Source of the DNA: UBA2357 sp041678045
Lineage (GTDB): Bacteria; Pseudomonadota; Gammaproteobacteria; Burkholderiales; Rhodocyclaceae
Length of the DNA: 33,219 nucleotides
Direction: 5' to 3'
Assembly: GCA_041678045.1 (NCBI GenBank)
Contig: JBAYOV010000040.1
Span: 1-33,219 of the forward strand
The notes under the pieces were generated by a model. That model made no database searches. It was not told the origin of the DNA and worked only from the letters and a program-made list of their open reading frames with translations. The number at the start of each line of letters is the position of its first letter. The first letter of the stretch is position 1. The position numbers and the translations under genes are program-made. Shown here one piece after another: positions 1 to 6,897 of this stretch.

Positions 1-707
1 GCGAAGCACTTCTTGCCGAGCAGCGCGTTGCCGCCGTAGCCCGAGCCGTAGGACCAGATCTCGCGGGTCTCGGGGTAGTGCACGATGTACTTGGTGTCCG
101 GGTTGCACGGCCAGCGGCTGTCCTTCTCGCCGGCGGCCAGCGGGGCGCCGACCGAATGCACGCAGGGCACGAACTCGCCGTCGGTGCCCAGCACTTCGAT
201 GGCGCCCTTGCCCATGCGGGTCATGGTGCGCATGTTGGTGACCACGTAGGGGCTGTCGGAGATTTCCACGCCGATGTGGGCGATCGGGCTGCCCAGCGGA
301 CCCATGGAGAACGGGATCACGTACATGGTGCGGCCGTGCATGCAGCCCCTGAACAGGCCGTTCAGGGTTTCGCGCATCACCGCCGGGTCTTCCCAGTTGT
401 TGGTCGGGCCGGCGTCTTCCTTGTGCTGCGAGCAGATGAAGGTGCGGTCTTCCACGCGGGCGACGTCGGAGGGGTCGGACCAGGCGAGGTAGGAGTTCTT
501 GCGCTTTTCCGGATTGAGCTTGATCAGCATGCCGGATTCGACCATTTCGGCGCACAGACGGTCGTATTCTTCCTGCGAGCCGTCACACCAGACGACCTGA
601 TCGGGTTCGGTCAGGGAGGCGATCTCGGCGACCCACTTCTTCAGGCCTTCGTGGCGGACATAATCGGGAGCGGCGGCCAGGGCGGCCTCGGCAAAGCGTT
701 GGGTCAT
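1..707 (-). CDS. pckG: Phosphoenolpyruvate carboxykinase (GTP), N-terminal part, cut by window edge
   Basis: The first 235 codons of a GTP-dependent PEP carboxykinase are read on the minus strand. The enzyme converts oxaloacetate and GTP to PEP, CO2 and GDP in the cytosol, the entry step of gluconeogenesis. The protein begins MTQRFAEAAL and contains family stretches such as VWCDGSQEEYDRL, KRKNSYLAWSDPSDVARVED, FRGCMHGRTMYVIPFSMGPL and YGGNALLGKKCF, all typical of the GTP class rather than the ATP class (pckA). The P-loop and metal-binding residues further on lie outside the window. The ATG start has an AGGAGA Shine-Dalgarno sequence a few bases upstream. It diverges from maeB, so two gluconeogenic/C4 enzymes share one upstream region. 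The identification is firm; only completeness is unknown. Confidence 0.96.
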   Translation of the reverse strand, partial: MTQRFAEAALAAAPDYVRHEGLKKWVAEIASLTEPDQVVWCDGSQEEYDRLCAEMVESGMLIKLNPEKRKNSYLAWSDPSDVARVEDRTFICSQHKEDAGPTNNWEDPAVMRETLNGLFRGCMHGRTMYVIPFSMGPLGSPIAHIGVEISDSPYVVTNMRTMTRMGKGAIEVLGTDGEFVPCVHSVGAPLAAGEKDSRWPCNPDTKYIVHYPETREIWSYGSGYGGNALLGKKCF

Positions 708-1208
708 CGTGGAGAATCTCCTGGTTGCACTACGAAACGAAAGAATCCAGATCCGGCGAATGTTTATCGGCGAGTTGTCACTGAATTGCAGGCAGCCACA
801 GGGAGCGCGCCACGCCGCGCGGATGCGCGGGCATGAACCGTCTCTCAGGACTCCTGCAAACGCCTGGACCGCCCGCTGCGCGGATGTGGCCCCGTTCGGG
901 TTATCAGCAGTCGCCGAAAGCCCGATATTATGCCACGGCTGGCGGGGCATTGAGTTGCCCGTGTTACGGGTTGTTTACCTCATGCCCTCGGTGTTGGCCG
1001 GTTGATGGGCGAGTGAACGTGCGGCGCACTGTGCCAGTGTCCTGACTTGGTCGATAATCGGGGTTGGCGCATGGGCCGGGAACCATCCGGCCGCGCCGCG
1101 ATCTGCCGCGCGGACCCTGTCGCGCACGGCAAGGGCACAATCTATCTTGATGGACCGGCCATGCGCCTACCCGGCGCAGTGGAGGTCATAACGCATGGAA
1201 AAACCAGC
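708..1208. other. 500-base divergent intergenic region pckG / maeB
   Basis: No convincing gene is seen here. Short open frames exist on both strands, but none has a recognisable protein or a good ribosome site apart from the tiny frame at 1195. The region must hold the promoters of both flanking genes. A second AT-rich -10-like patch on the minus strand is CATAAT (plus 926-931, seen as ATTATG), and on the plus strand GATAAT occurs at 1053-1058, but neither has a good -35 partner. A long untranslated leader for maeB is possible. Confidence 0.5.
763..791 (-). promoter_or_regulatory. Candidate promoter for pckG
   Basis: On the minus strand, CTGCAA (plus positions 786-791) and GATAAA (763-768) are separated by 17 bases, about 55 bases before the pckG start codon. 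The -35 match is poor, so this is only the best sigma70-like candidate that I could find by eye. Confidence 0.3.
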
Positions 1209-1221
1209 ATGGATGAACTGA
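1195..1221 (+). other. Eight-codon upstream frame overlapping the maeB start
   Basis: The best Shine-Dalgarno sequence in this area, GGAGGT at 1181-1186, is spaced 8 bases from an ATG at 1195 that is out of frame with maeB. That frame encodes MEKPAWMN and stops at 1219-1221, so the maeB ATG at 1209 lies inside it. It could be a translated leader that couples to maeB by re-initiation. Alternatively, one missing A in the A5 run at 1199-1203 would join this ATG in frame to maeB. Only sequence context supports either reading. Confidence 0.3.
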
Positions 1222-3485
1222 TTCGCGCCGCAGCACTCGATTATCACCGCCACCCGCGTCCGGGAAAGATCTCGGTCACGCCCACCAAGGTGCTGTCCAA
1301 CCAGCGCGACCTGTCGCTGGCCTATTCGCCCGGGGTGGCTGCCGCCTGCGATGCGATCATGGAAGATCCGGCGCAGGCTGCCGAGCTGACTGCGCGCTCC
1401 AACCTGATCGGCGTGGTCACCAACGGCACGGCCGTGCTGGGGCTGGGCAATATCGGGCCGCTTGCGGCCAAGCCGGTGATGGAAGGCAAGGGGGTGCTGT
1501 TCAAGAAGTTCGCCGGCATCGATGTGTTCGATCTGGAGATCAACGAGCCCGATGCCGACAAGCTGATCGACATGATCGCTGCGCTCGAACCCACCTTCGG
1601 CGGTATCAACCTGGAAGACATCAAGGCGCCGGAGTGCTTCTACATCGAGCAGAAACTGCGCGAGCGGATGAAGATCCCGGTATTTCATGACGACCAGCAC
1701 GGCACCGCGATCGTGGTGGGGGCGGCGGTCCTGAACGGGCTGCACCTGCAGGGCAAGGACCTGAAGTCGGTCAAGCTGGTGACTTCCGGTGCCGGGGCGG
1801 CTGCGCTGGCCTGCCTCGATCTGCTGGTGATGCTGGGCATTCCGGTCGAGAACATCTGGGTGAGCGACATCGAGGGCGTGGTGTACGAAGGCCGTACCGT
1901 GCTGATGGACCCGATCAAGGCCCGTTATGCCAAGCCGACCGGGGCGCGCACCCTGGGCGAGATCATCGAGGGGGCAGATGTCTTTCTCGGCCTGTCGGCC
2001 GGGGGGGTGCTGAAGGCGGACATGGTGGCGAAGATGGCGGCCAACCCGCTGATCCTGGCGCTGGCCAATCCGGCCCCGGAAATCCTGCCTGACGATGTGC
2101 GTTCGGTGCGCTCCGATGCGATCATCGCCACCGGTCGTTCGGACTATCCGAACCAGGTCAATAACGTGCTGTGCTTCCCCTTCATTTTCCGGGGAGCGCT
2201 CGATGTGGGGGCGACCACCATCACCGACGAGATGAAGCTGGCGGCGGTGAAGGCGATTGCCGAACTTGCACGCGCCGAGCAAAGCGACATCGTGGCGGCG
2301 GCGTATGGCGAAAAGGTGGGCGGTTTCGGTGCGGATTACATCATTCCGCGCCCCTTCGACCCGCGCCTGATCGTGAAGATTGCCCCGGCGGTGGCCGAGG
2401 CGGCGATGGCCTCGGGTGTGGCCACCCGCCCGATCGGCGACTGGGATGCCTACCGCAGCCAGCTCAACAACTTCGTGTGGCATTCCGGGCTGATCATGAA
2501 GCCGGTGTTTGCGGCCGCCCGCAAGTCGCCCAAGCGCATCATCTTCGCCGAGGGCGAGTCCGAGCGGGTGTTGCGTGCGGTGCGCACCGTGGTCGATGAG
2601 GGGCTGGCGCGGCCGATCCTGATCGGGCGTCCCGAAGTGCTGATGGCGAACATCGAACGTTTCGGCCTGCGGTTGCGTCCGGAGGTGGATTTCGAGCTGG
2701 TGAACCAGGATTCCGACCCGCGTTTCCGCGAACTCTGGACCGATTACCACACCACCATGGAGCGTCGTGGCGTGTCCGAAGAGTACGCCCGCAAGGAGGT
2801 GCGCCGCCGCACCACGCTGATTGGCGCCCTGATGCTCAAGCATGGCTATGGCGACGGTCTGATCTGCGGTACGTATGGCATGCATTCGCTGCATCTGAAG
2901 TTCATCGATGCGGTGATCGGGCGGCGGGCAGGGGTCAACAACTTCTACACGCTGAATCTGATCAATCTCCCGGAGCGCACCCTGTTCCTGGCCGACACTT
3001 ATGTGAATTACGACCCCTCCCCGGAACAGGTGGTGGAGATGACCGTGCTGGCCGCCGAGGAAATGCTTCGCTTCGGGGTGACGCCGCGCATTGCGCTGCT
3101 GTCGCATTCGTCCTTTGGCACCGCCGACTCGCCCACTGCGCTGAAGATGCGCGAGGCGCTGCGCCTGCTGCATGAACGGCACCCGGAACTCGAAGCCGAG
3201 GGCGAGATGCATGGCGATGCGGCGCTCGATACCGAGTTGCGCTTGCGCATCTTCCCGAACGCACGGCTGCGCAGCGATGCCAACTTGCTGATCTTCCCGA
3301 CCCTGGATGCGGCCAACATTGCCTTCAACCTGCTCAAGACAGCGGCGGGCGAGGGCATGACCATCGGCCCGATCCTGCTTGGGGCGAACAAGCCGGTGCA
3401 CATCCTCACCCCGTCGGCCACCGTCCGTCGTGTCATCAACATGACGGCGCTGACCTGCGTGGAGGCGGCACAGGCCGAAGTCTGA
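1209..3485 (+). CDS. maeB: NADP-dependent malic enzyme with C-terminal phosphotransacetylase-like domain
   Basis: The 758-residue protein matches the usual length of MaeB (759 in E. coli). It carries out oxidative decarboxylation of malate to pyruvate with reduction of NADP, in the cytosol. The N-terminal malic domain has AYSPGVAAACDAI near residue 39 (the conserved Tyr), KPVMEGKGVLFKKFAGIDVF, and FHDDQHGTAIVVGAAVLNGL followed by the dinucleotide-binding SGAGAAALACL. From about residue 430 a phosphate acetyltransferase-like domain follows (IIFAEGESERVLRAV, NLLIFPTLDAANIAFNLLK), which in this family is regulatory, sensing acetyl-CoA or related compounds. The start was chosen because MDELIRAAALDYHRHPRPGK aligns with family N-termini. 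An in-frame ATG also exists at 1161. No good ribosome site precedes 1209 directly, and a mini-frame overlaps the start. Confidence 0.95.
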   Translation: MDELIRAAALDYHRHPRPGKISVTPTKVLSNQRDLSLAYSPGVAAACDAIMEDPAQAAELTARSNLIGVVTNGTAVLGLGNIGPLAAKPVMEGKGVLFKKFAGIDVFDLEINEPDADKLIDMIAALEPTFGGINLEDIKAPECFYIEQKLRERMKIPVFHDDQHGTAIVVGAAVLNGLHLQGKDLKSVKLVTSGAGAAALACLDLLVMLGIPVENIWVSDIEGVVYEGRTVLMDPIKARYAKPTGARTLGEIIEGADVFLGLSAGGVLKADMVAKMAANPLILALANPAPEILPDDVRSVRSDAIIATGRSDYPNQVNNVLCFPFIFRGALDVGATTITDEMKLAAVKAIAELARAEQSDIVAAAYGEKVGGFGADYIIPRPFDPRLIVKIAPAVAEAAMASGVATRPIGDWDAYRSQLNNFVWHSGLIMKPVFAAARKSPKRIIFAEGESERVLRAVRTVVDEGLARPILIGRPEVLMANIERFGLRLRPEVDFELVNQDSDPRFRELWTDYHTTMERRGVSEEYARKEVRRRTTLIGALMLKHGYGDGLICGTYGMHSLHLKFIDAVIGRRAGVNNFYTLNLINLPERTLFLADTYVNYDPSPEQVVEMTVLAAEEMLRFGVTPRIALLSHSSFGTADSPTALKMREALRLLHERHPELEAEGEMHGDAALDTELRLRIFPNARLRSDANLLIFPTLDAANIAFNLLKTAAGEGMTIGPILLGANKPVHILTPSATVRRVINMTALTCVEAAQAEV

Positions 3486-3578
3486 TCGTGCGTGAGGTCC
3501 GGCCCCGCGCAGGCGGTCGGACTTTTCCCGGCCGAGTGGCCTGAATTGGCTGCATTGGCCGGGCATTCGGGGGGCGCC

Positions 3579-4730
3579 ATGGACACGGTGGAGCGTTGTA
3601 CGAGTACGGGGCGGGCTGGCCTGGTCTTGACCGGTGGGGGCGCCCGGGCGGCTTACCAGGTGGGTGTCCTGCTGGCCATTCGCGAAATTCGCGGACGCCG
3701 CGAGGGCAATCCCTTTCCTGTGCTGTGCGGGACCTCTGCCGGGGGCATCAATGCGGCTGCGCTGGCGGTGTTCTCGGACGATTTCAATGCCGGCGTACGC
3801 CGGCTGGCGTGGATCTGGCGCAATTTTCATGTCGACCGGGTGTATCGCGCCAACGCTGCGGCGTTGCTGCACACCGGCTTGCGCTGGGGCAGTGCGCTCA
3901 GCCTGGGCTGGCTGGTGCGCCAGACGCCCCGCGCTTTGCTGGACAACACCCCGCTGCGCCATCTGCTGGGGCGGGTGCTGGACCTGTCACGCATCGAGCA
4001 GGCCATCCAGGCCGGACATTTGCATGCGGTGTGCGTGTGTGCCTCCGGCTATGCTTCTGGAGAAAACCTGGCATTCTTTCAGGCCGTGCCCGAGGTGCAG
4101 GGGTGGCGCCGGGCGCAGCGCCTGGGGGTGCGTGCGCAGCTGACGGTCGACCATCTGCTGGCCACCAGCGCCATTCCTTTTGTCTTTCCGGCGGTGCGCA
4201 TTCGTCGCGAGTATTTCGGAGACGGCTCCATGCGGCAGCTTGCCCCGGTCAGCCCGGCGATTCATCTTGGCGCAGAACGCATTCTGGTGATTGGTTCGGG
4301 GCGGCTGGCCGAGGAGGGGCGGCAGCGGGCGGAACATTACCCCTCTCCGGCCCAGATCGCAGGTCATGCCCTGTCCAGCATCTTCCTGGACGGACTGGCG
4401 GTGGATCTGGAGCGCATGCACCGGATCAATGCCACGCTCGGCGCCTTCAGCGAGGCCCAGCGCCGTGCGGCAGGCCTTGAGCTCAAGCCGATCGACACGC
4501 TGGTGATTGCGCCCTCGCGTCGCCTCGACACGATTGCCGGTCATCACCGTGGCGAATTGCCACTGGCTCTGCGCGCCGTGTTGCGCGGGGTGGGCGCGAT
4601 GCGTCGGGAGGGTTCCACCCTGCTTTCATATCTGCTTTTCGAACCGGGGTTTACCCGAGCCCTGATCGAACTTGGTTACGAGGATGGCATGAACAGGCGG
4701 GAGGAGGTGCGGGCTTTCCTGCATGAGTGA
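3579..4730 (+). CDS. Patatin-like phospholipase family protein
   Basis: A 383-residue patatin-fold acyl hydrolase. The oxyanion-hole motif GGGARAAYQVG is at residues 19-29, the nucleophile elbow GTSAG at 51-55 with Ser53 as the likely catalytic serine, and the partner Asp in FGDGSM at about residue 215, completing the Ser-Asp dyad. The family has DG[GA] here more often than DGS. Substrate is unknown; a phospholipid or lysophospholipid is likely by family. No signal peptide is seen, so it is probably cytosolic or peripheral. I start at the ATG at 3579 because the conserved fold begins just after it; a GTG at 3492 would add 29 residues without clear domain content. It follows maeB by 93 bases and may be co-transcribed. 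Four-gene-family neighbours give no clue to the pathway. Confidence 0.88.
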   Translation: MDTVERCTSTGRAGLVLTGGGARAAYQVGVLLAIREIRGRREGNPFPVLCGTSAGGINAAALAVFSDDFNAGVRRLAWIWRNFHVDRVYRANAAALLHTGLRWGSALSLGWLVRQTPRALLDNTPLRHLLGRVLDLSRIEQAIQAGHLHAVCVCASGYASGENLAFFQAVPEVQGWRRAQRLGVRAQLTVDHLLATSAIPFVFPAVRIRREYFGDGSMRQLAPVSPAIHLGAERILVIGSGRLAEEGRQRAEHYPSPAQIAGHALSSIFLDGLAVDLERMHRINATLGAFSEAQRRAAGLELKPIDTLVIAPSRRLDTIAGHHRGELPLALRAVLRGVGAMRREGSTLLSYLLFEPGFTRALIELGYEDGMNRREEVRAFLHE

Positions 4731-4749
4731 GCGGTGGTGCCGGACGGCG

Positions 4750-4769
4750 CTGTGTAGCCATACAGTTTT
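4750..4769 (+). terminator. Weak hairpin plus T4 after the patatin gene
   Basis: CTGTGT and ATACAG can pair as six base pairs, one of them G-T, around an AGCC loop. TTTT follows at 4766-4769. The stem is AT-rich and short, so termination would be partial at best. It sits just before the pbpG promoter. Confidence 0.3.
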
Positions 4770-4778
4770 CGAAAAAAC

Positions 4779-4807
4779 TTGAAAAAGCCTTGATATCTTC
4801 CTATTTT
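4779..4807 (+). promoter_or_regulatory. Sigma70-type promoter of pbpG
   Basis: TTGAAA (4779-4784), a 17-base spacer and TATTTT (4802-4807) sit in a markedly AT-rich patch about 50 bases before the pbpG ATG. A second overlapping candidate is TTGATA (4790-4795) with GAATAT (4814-4819), spaced by 18. Confidence 0.55.
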
Positions 4808-4855
4808 TATTGAGAATATAGGGTGTAACGCATTATTGCGGGTGGGGAAGAAATC

Positions 4856-5794
4856 ATGACTAAGCGCACATTGTCGCTGGCCCTGGCGGGGGCCATGATG
4901 CTGGCCATGGCGGTGAGCGATGTGCTTGCTGCCGGCTCGAACAGAACGTCGGCAGGCAAGTCGCCTGCGGCCGTACAGCCGGTCGAACCGCCCCTGCAGC
5001 TGGATCGCTTCGGCAATCCGGTGTTGGGTTCGGCTGCCTTTGTCATCGCCAGCCAGAAAACGGGCGATATCATTGCCGAGAAGGCGTCGGGCACGCCGGT
5101 GCCGATTGCCTCGATCACCAAGCTGATGACCGCGATGGTGGTGCTCGATGCCCGGCAGAGCCTGAAGGATGTGCTGACGATCAGCAATGCCGACATCGAC
5201 CGTCTGAAGGGTACCAGCTCGCGTCTGAGTATCGGCACTCGCCTGACTCGCGAGGAGATGCTGCATCTGGCCCTGATGTCGTCCGAGAATCGGGCCGCTT
5301 CCGCGCTGGCCCGCTATTACCCGGGAGGGGCGAAGGCCTTCATTGAGGCGATGAATGTGAAGGCGCGCATGCTTGGGCTGTGGGATACGCGTTTTGCCGA
5401 CAGCACCGGCCTGAATCCGCGTAATGTCTCCAGCCCACGTGATCTGGTGAATCTGGTACAGGCGGCAGCAACCTATCCGTTGATCCGCGAGTTCTCCACC
5501 GCTGACGAACGCTATGTACGGGTTGGCAATGGCATGATGCGCTTTGGTAACAGCAATGGCCTGGTGCGCGATCCGGAATGGCAGGTCAGCGTGTCGAAGA
5601 CCGGCTACATCCGGGAGGCGGGGCGTTGCCTGGTCATGCAGACCTGGGTGCGGGGCGAGCCGGTGATCATGGTGCTGATGGGGTCTGAGGGGCGCTATAC
5701 CCGTACCGCCGATGCCAAGCGCGTGAAGCGCTGGCTGGAGACCAGCGGCGGTCCGCGTCTGGCAGCACTCGCCGCTGCGCGGGGCGGTGGCTGA
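4856..5794 (+). CDS. pbpG: Serine-type D-Ala-D-Ala endopeptidase (PBP7-like, DacA/PbpG family)
   Basis: A 312-residue low-molecular-weight penicillin-binding protein, close in length to E. coli PbpG (310). It begins with a signal peptide (MTKRTLSLALAGAMMLAMAV, Ala-rich cleavage region around residue 24), so it acts in the periplasm. All three active-site motifs are present: SITK with Ser86 and Lys89, SEN with Ser143 and Asn145, and KTG at 248-250. By family it cleaves D-Ala-meso-DAP crosslinks in peptidoglycan. It has its own promoter and a GGGGAAG ribosome site before the ATG. It ends 13 bases from the convergent iclR gene. The choice between endopeptidase and carboxypeptidase rests on overall PbpG-like length and domain arrangement (no C-terminal amphipathic anchor of the PBP5 kind), not on a single residue. 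Confidence 0.92.
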   Translation: MTKRTLSLALAGAMMLAMAVSDVLAAGSNRTSAGKSPAAVQPVEPPLQLDRFGNPVLGSAAFVIASQKTGDIIAEKASGTPVPIASITKLMTAMVVLDARQSLKDVLTISNADIDRLKGTSSRLSIGTRLTREEMLHLALMSSENRAASALARYYPGGAKAFIEAMNVKARMLGLWDTRFADSTGLNPRNVSSPRDLVNLVQAAATYPLIREFSTADERYVRVGNGMMRFGNSNGLVRDPEWQVSVSKTGYIREAGRCLVMQTWVRGEPVIMVLMGSEGRYTRTADAKRVKRWLETSGGPRLAALAAARGGG

Positions 5795-5807
5795 TCAGAA
5801 GGCAGGG

Positions 5808-6590
5808 TCAGTGCCGCCGGTGCGGGACATGGCCCAGCGCACGTGAAATTTCTTCGGCGACCGCGCGCACTCGTGTGGCGCGGTCGGCATCGAAGCGTTC
5901 GGACGGCGTGGAGAGCGACAGGCAGGCGACCAGCGCGCCACTGTCGTCACGAATGCCTGCGGCGATGCAGCGCACGCCGGTTTCAACCTCGTCCAGATCG
6001 AAAGCCACGTTGTGGCGGCGTACCCTGTCGAGTTCCTTTTCCAGCAGCGGCAACTGGGTGATGGAGGTCGGGGTGGAGCCTGGCAGGCCGGTGCGCCGGG
6101 CATAGTCGCGCACGGCTTCGGCGTCCTCCTCGGCGAGGAACAGCTTGCCCGAGGCGGTGGTATGCAGTGGCGCGCGTGCGCCGACGATGTGCACCACGCG
6201 CACTGCCGAGCGGCCGCTTGATGTGCGGTCCACATACACGATTTCGTCGCCGTCCCGGATGCCCAGGTTGACGCTTTCGCCGGTTTCCGCATGCAGGCTG
6301 GCCATGAACGGCATGGCGGTTTCGCGCAGCGAGATGCGTGACTTCACCAGACTGCCCAGTTCCAGCAGGCGGATGCCCAAGCGGTAGGTACCGCCTTCTC
6401 CCTTTTCCACAAAACCGCTGTGCGCCATCGCGCCCAGGATGCGGTGAGCGGTGGAGGGGTGCAGTCCGCTTTCGTTGGCCACTTGCTTGAGTGGCGTGGG
6501 GTCGGGGTGACAGGCAAGCACGTCGAGCAGTTTCATCATCCGCTCAACCACCTGAATGGAGTTTCGCGATTCGGGACGAGCGTCGGACAT
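5808..6590 (-). CDS. IclR-family transcriptional regulator
   Basis: A 260-residue regulator. The N-terminal winged helix-turn-helix covers roughly residues 10-75 (SIQVVERMMKLLDVLA, then LKQVANESGLHPSTAHRILG, a typical IclR recognition region). The C-terminal effector domain runs from about 85 to 255 and includes the HTTASGKLFLAEE segment common in the family. Members bind small aromatic or carboxylic acids and act as local repressors or activators as dimers or tetramers. The ligand cannot be told from sequence. The gene is convergent with pbpG and divergent from the first mrp operon, with 307 bases between. Dyad sequences lie in that gap at 6656-6672 and 6745-6754. No Shine-Dalgarno sequence is evident before the ATG at 6590, but the N-terminus agrees with family members. 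Confidence 0.93.
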   Translation of the reverse strand: MSDARPESRNSIQVVERMMKLLDVLACHPDPTPLKQVANESGLHPSTAHRILGAMAHSGFVEKGEGGTYRLGIRLLELGSLVKSRISLRETAMPFMASLHAETGESVNLGIRDGDEIVYVDRTSSGRSAVRVVHIVGARAPLHTTASGKLFLAEEDAEAVRDYARRTGLPGSTPTSITQLPLLEKELDRVRRHNVAFDLDEVETGVRCIAAGIRDDSGALVACLSLSTPSERFDADRATRVRAVAEEISRALGHVPHRRH

Positions 6591-6655
6591 GAGTGGTCTG
6601 GGCGAAAGCCGGAAGGGGGAGGTCTATGATGCGCGAAGTCTAACTGCAGGGCACG

Positions 6656-6672
6656 ATTTCGCCTAGTGAAAT
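6656..6672. promoter_or_regulatory. Imperfect 17-base dyad upstream of iclR
   Basis: ATTTCGCCTAGTGAAAT is a dyad with seven symmetric pairs (one G-T wobble) about a 3-base centre, located 66-82 bases before the iclR start. Its position fits an autoregulatory operator. Binding by the IclR protein is an inference. Confidence 0.3.
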
Positions 6673-6744
6673 TCGGTGCGCTCGAAGGGCGCGCGCCGGC
6701 TTGCGTGATCGACGTTATCTGTGTGGTATCTGTCTCGATGATGC

Positions 6745-6777
6745 GCAAATTTGCACGAATTTGTTGTATGTTAGAAA
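6745..6777 (+). promoter_or_regulatory. Candidate mrp1 promoter overlapped by a perfect palindrome
   Basis: The 10-base palindrome GCAAATTTGC (6745-6754) overlaps a possible -35 TTTGCA (6750-6755). After a 16-base spacer comes TAGAAA (6772-6777). Both boxes match consensus at 4 of 6. The region is much more AT-rich than its surroundings. Transcription would start near 6784, only about 40 bases before the terminator at 6824. The palindrome would be well placed as an operator. Confidence 0.4.
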
Positions 6778-6823
6778 AATCCGATGTTGGGCAGTCCAGA
6801 TTGTCCGTCGCATCCAATCAGTG

Positions 6824-6848
6824 AACCCCGGGCGCCCGGGGTTTTGTT
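6824..6848 (+). terminator. Strong intrinsic terminator upstream of mrpA (possible attenuator)
   Basis: AACCCCGGG and CCCGGGGTT form an almost perfect inverted repeat centred at 6833/6834, followed by TTTTGTTTG. It reads as a terminator on the plus strand. It lies between the candidate promoter and mrpA, 50 bases before the mrpA ATG, and no complete gene upstream on this strand needs it, because iclR runs the other way. Confidence 0.75.
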
Positions 6849-6897
6849 TGTTGTCGCTCGGGTGGGGGGCGAGTCCCGGGCCTGAGTCAGAAACTGG

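Larger units (their letters stand above)
6591..6897. other. 307-base iclR / mrp1 divergent intergenic region
   Basis: This gap holds two dyads, a candidate plus-strand promoter and a strong terminator, listed separately. No protein-coding frame in it is convincing. The stretch 6784-6848 could be a terminated leader or a short RNA. Confidence 0.6.

Noticed and set aside
78..836. A plus-strand frame of 252 residues opposite pckG
   Set aside because: The minus strand clearly encodes PEP carboxykinase here; the plus frame has no recognisable protein.
1167..3962. A 931-residue open frame on the minus strand across maeB
   Set aside because: It is antisense to a firmly identified gene, has no recognisable domain, and is His/Arg/Gln-rich as expected for shadows of GC-rich genes.
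6824..6848. Naming the mrp1 leader as a Na+ or Li+ riboswitch
   Set aside because: A terminator and location alone are not enough; I could not match the short upstream sequence to any known riboswitch consensus.
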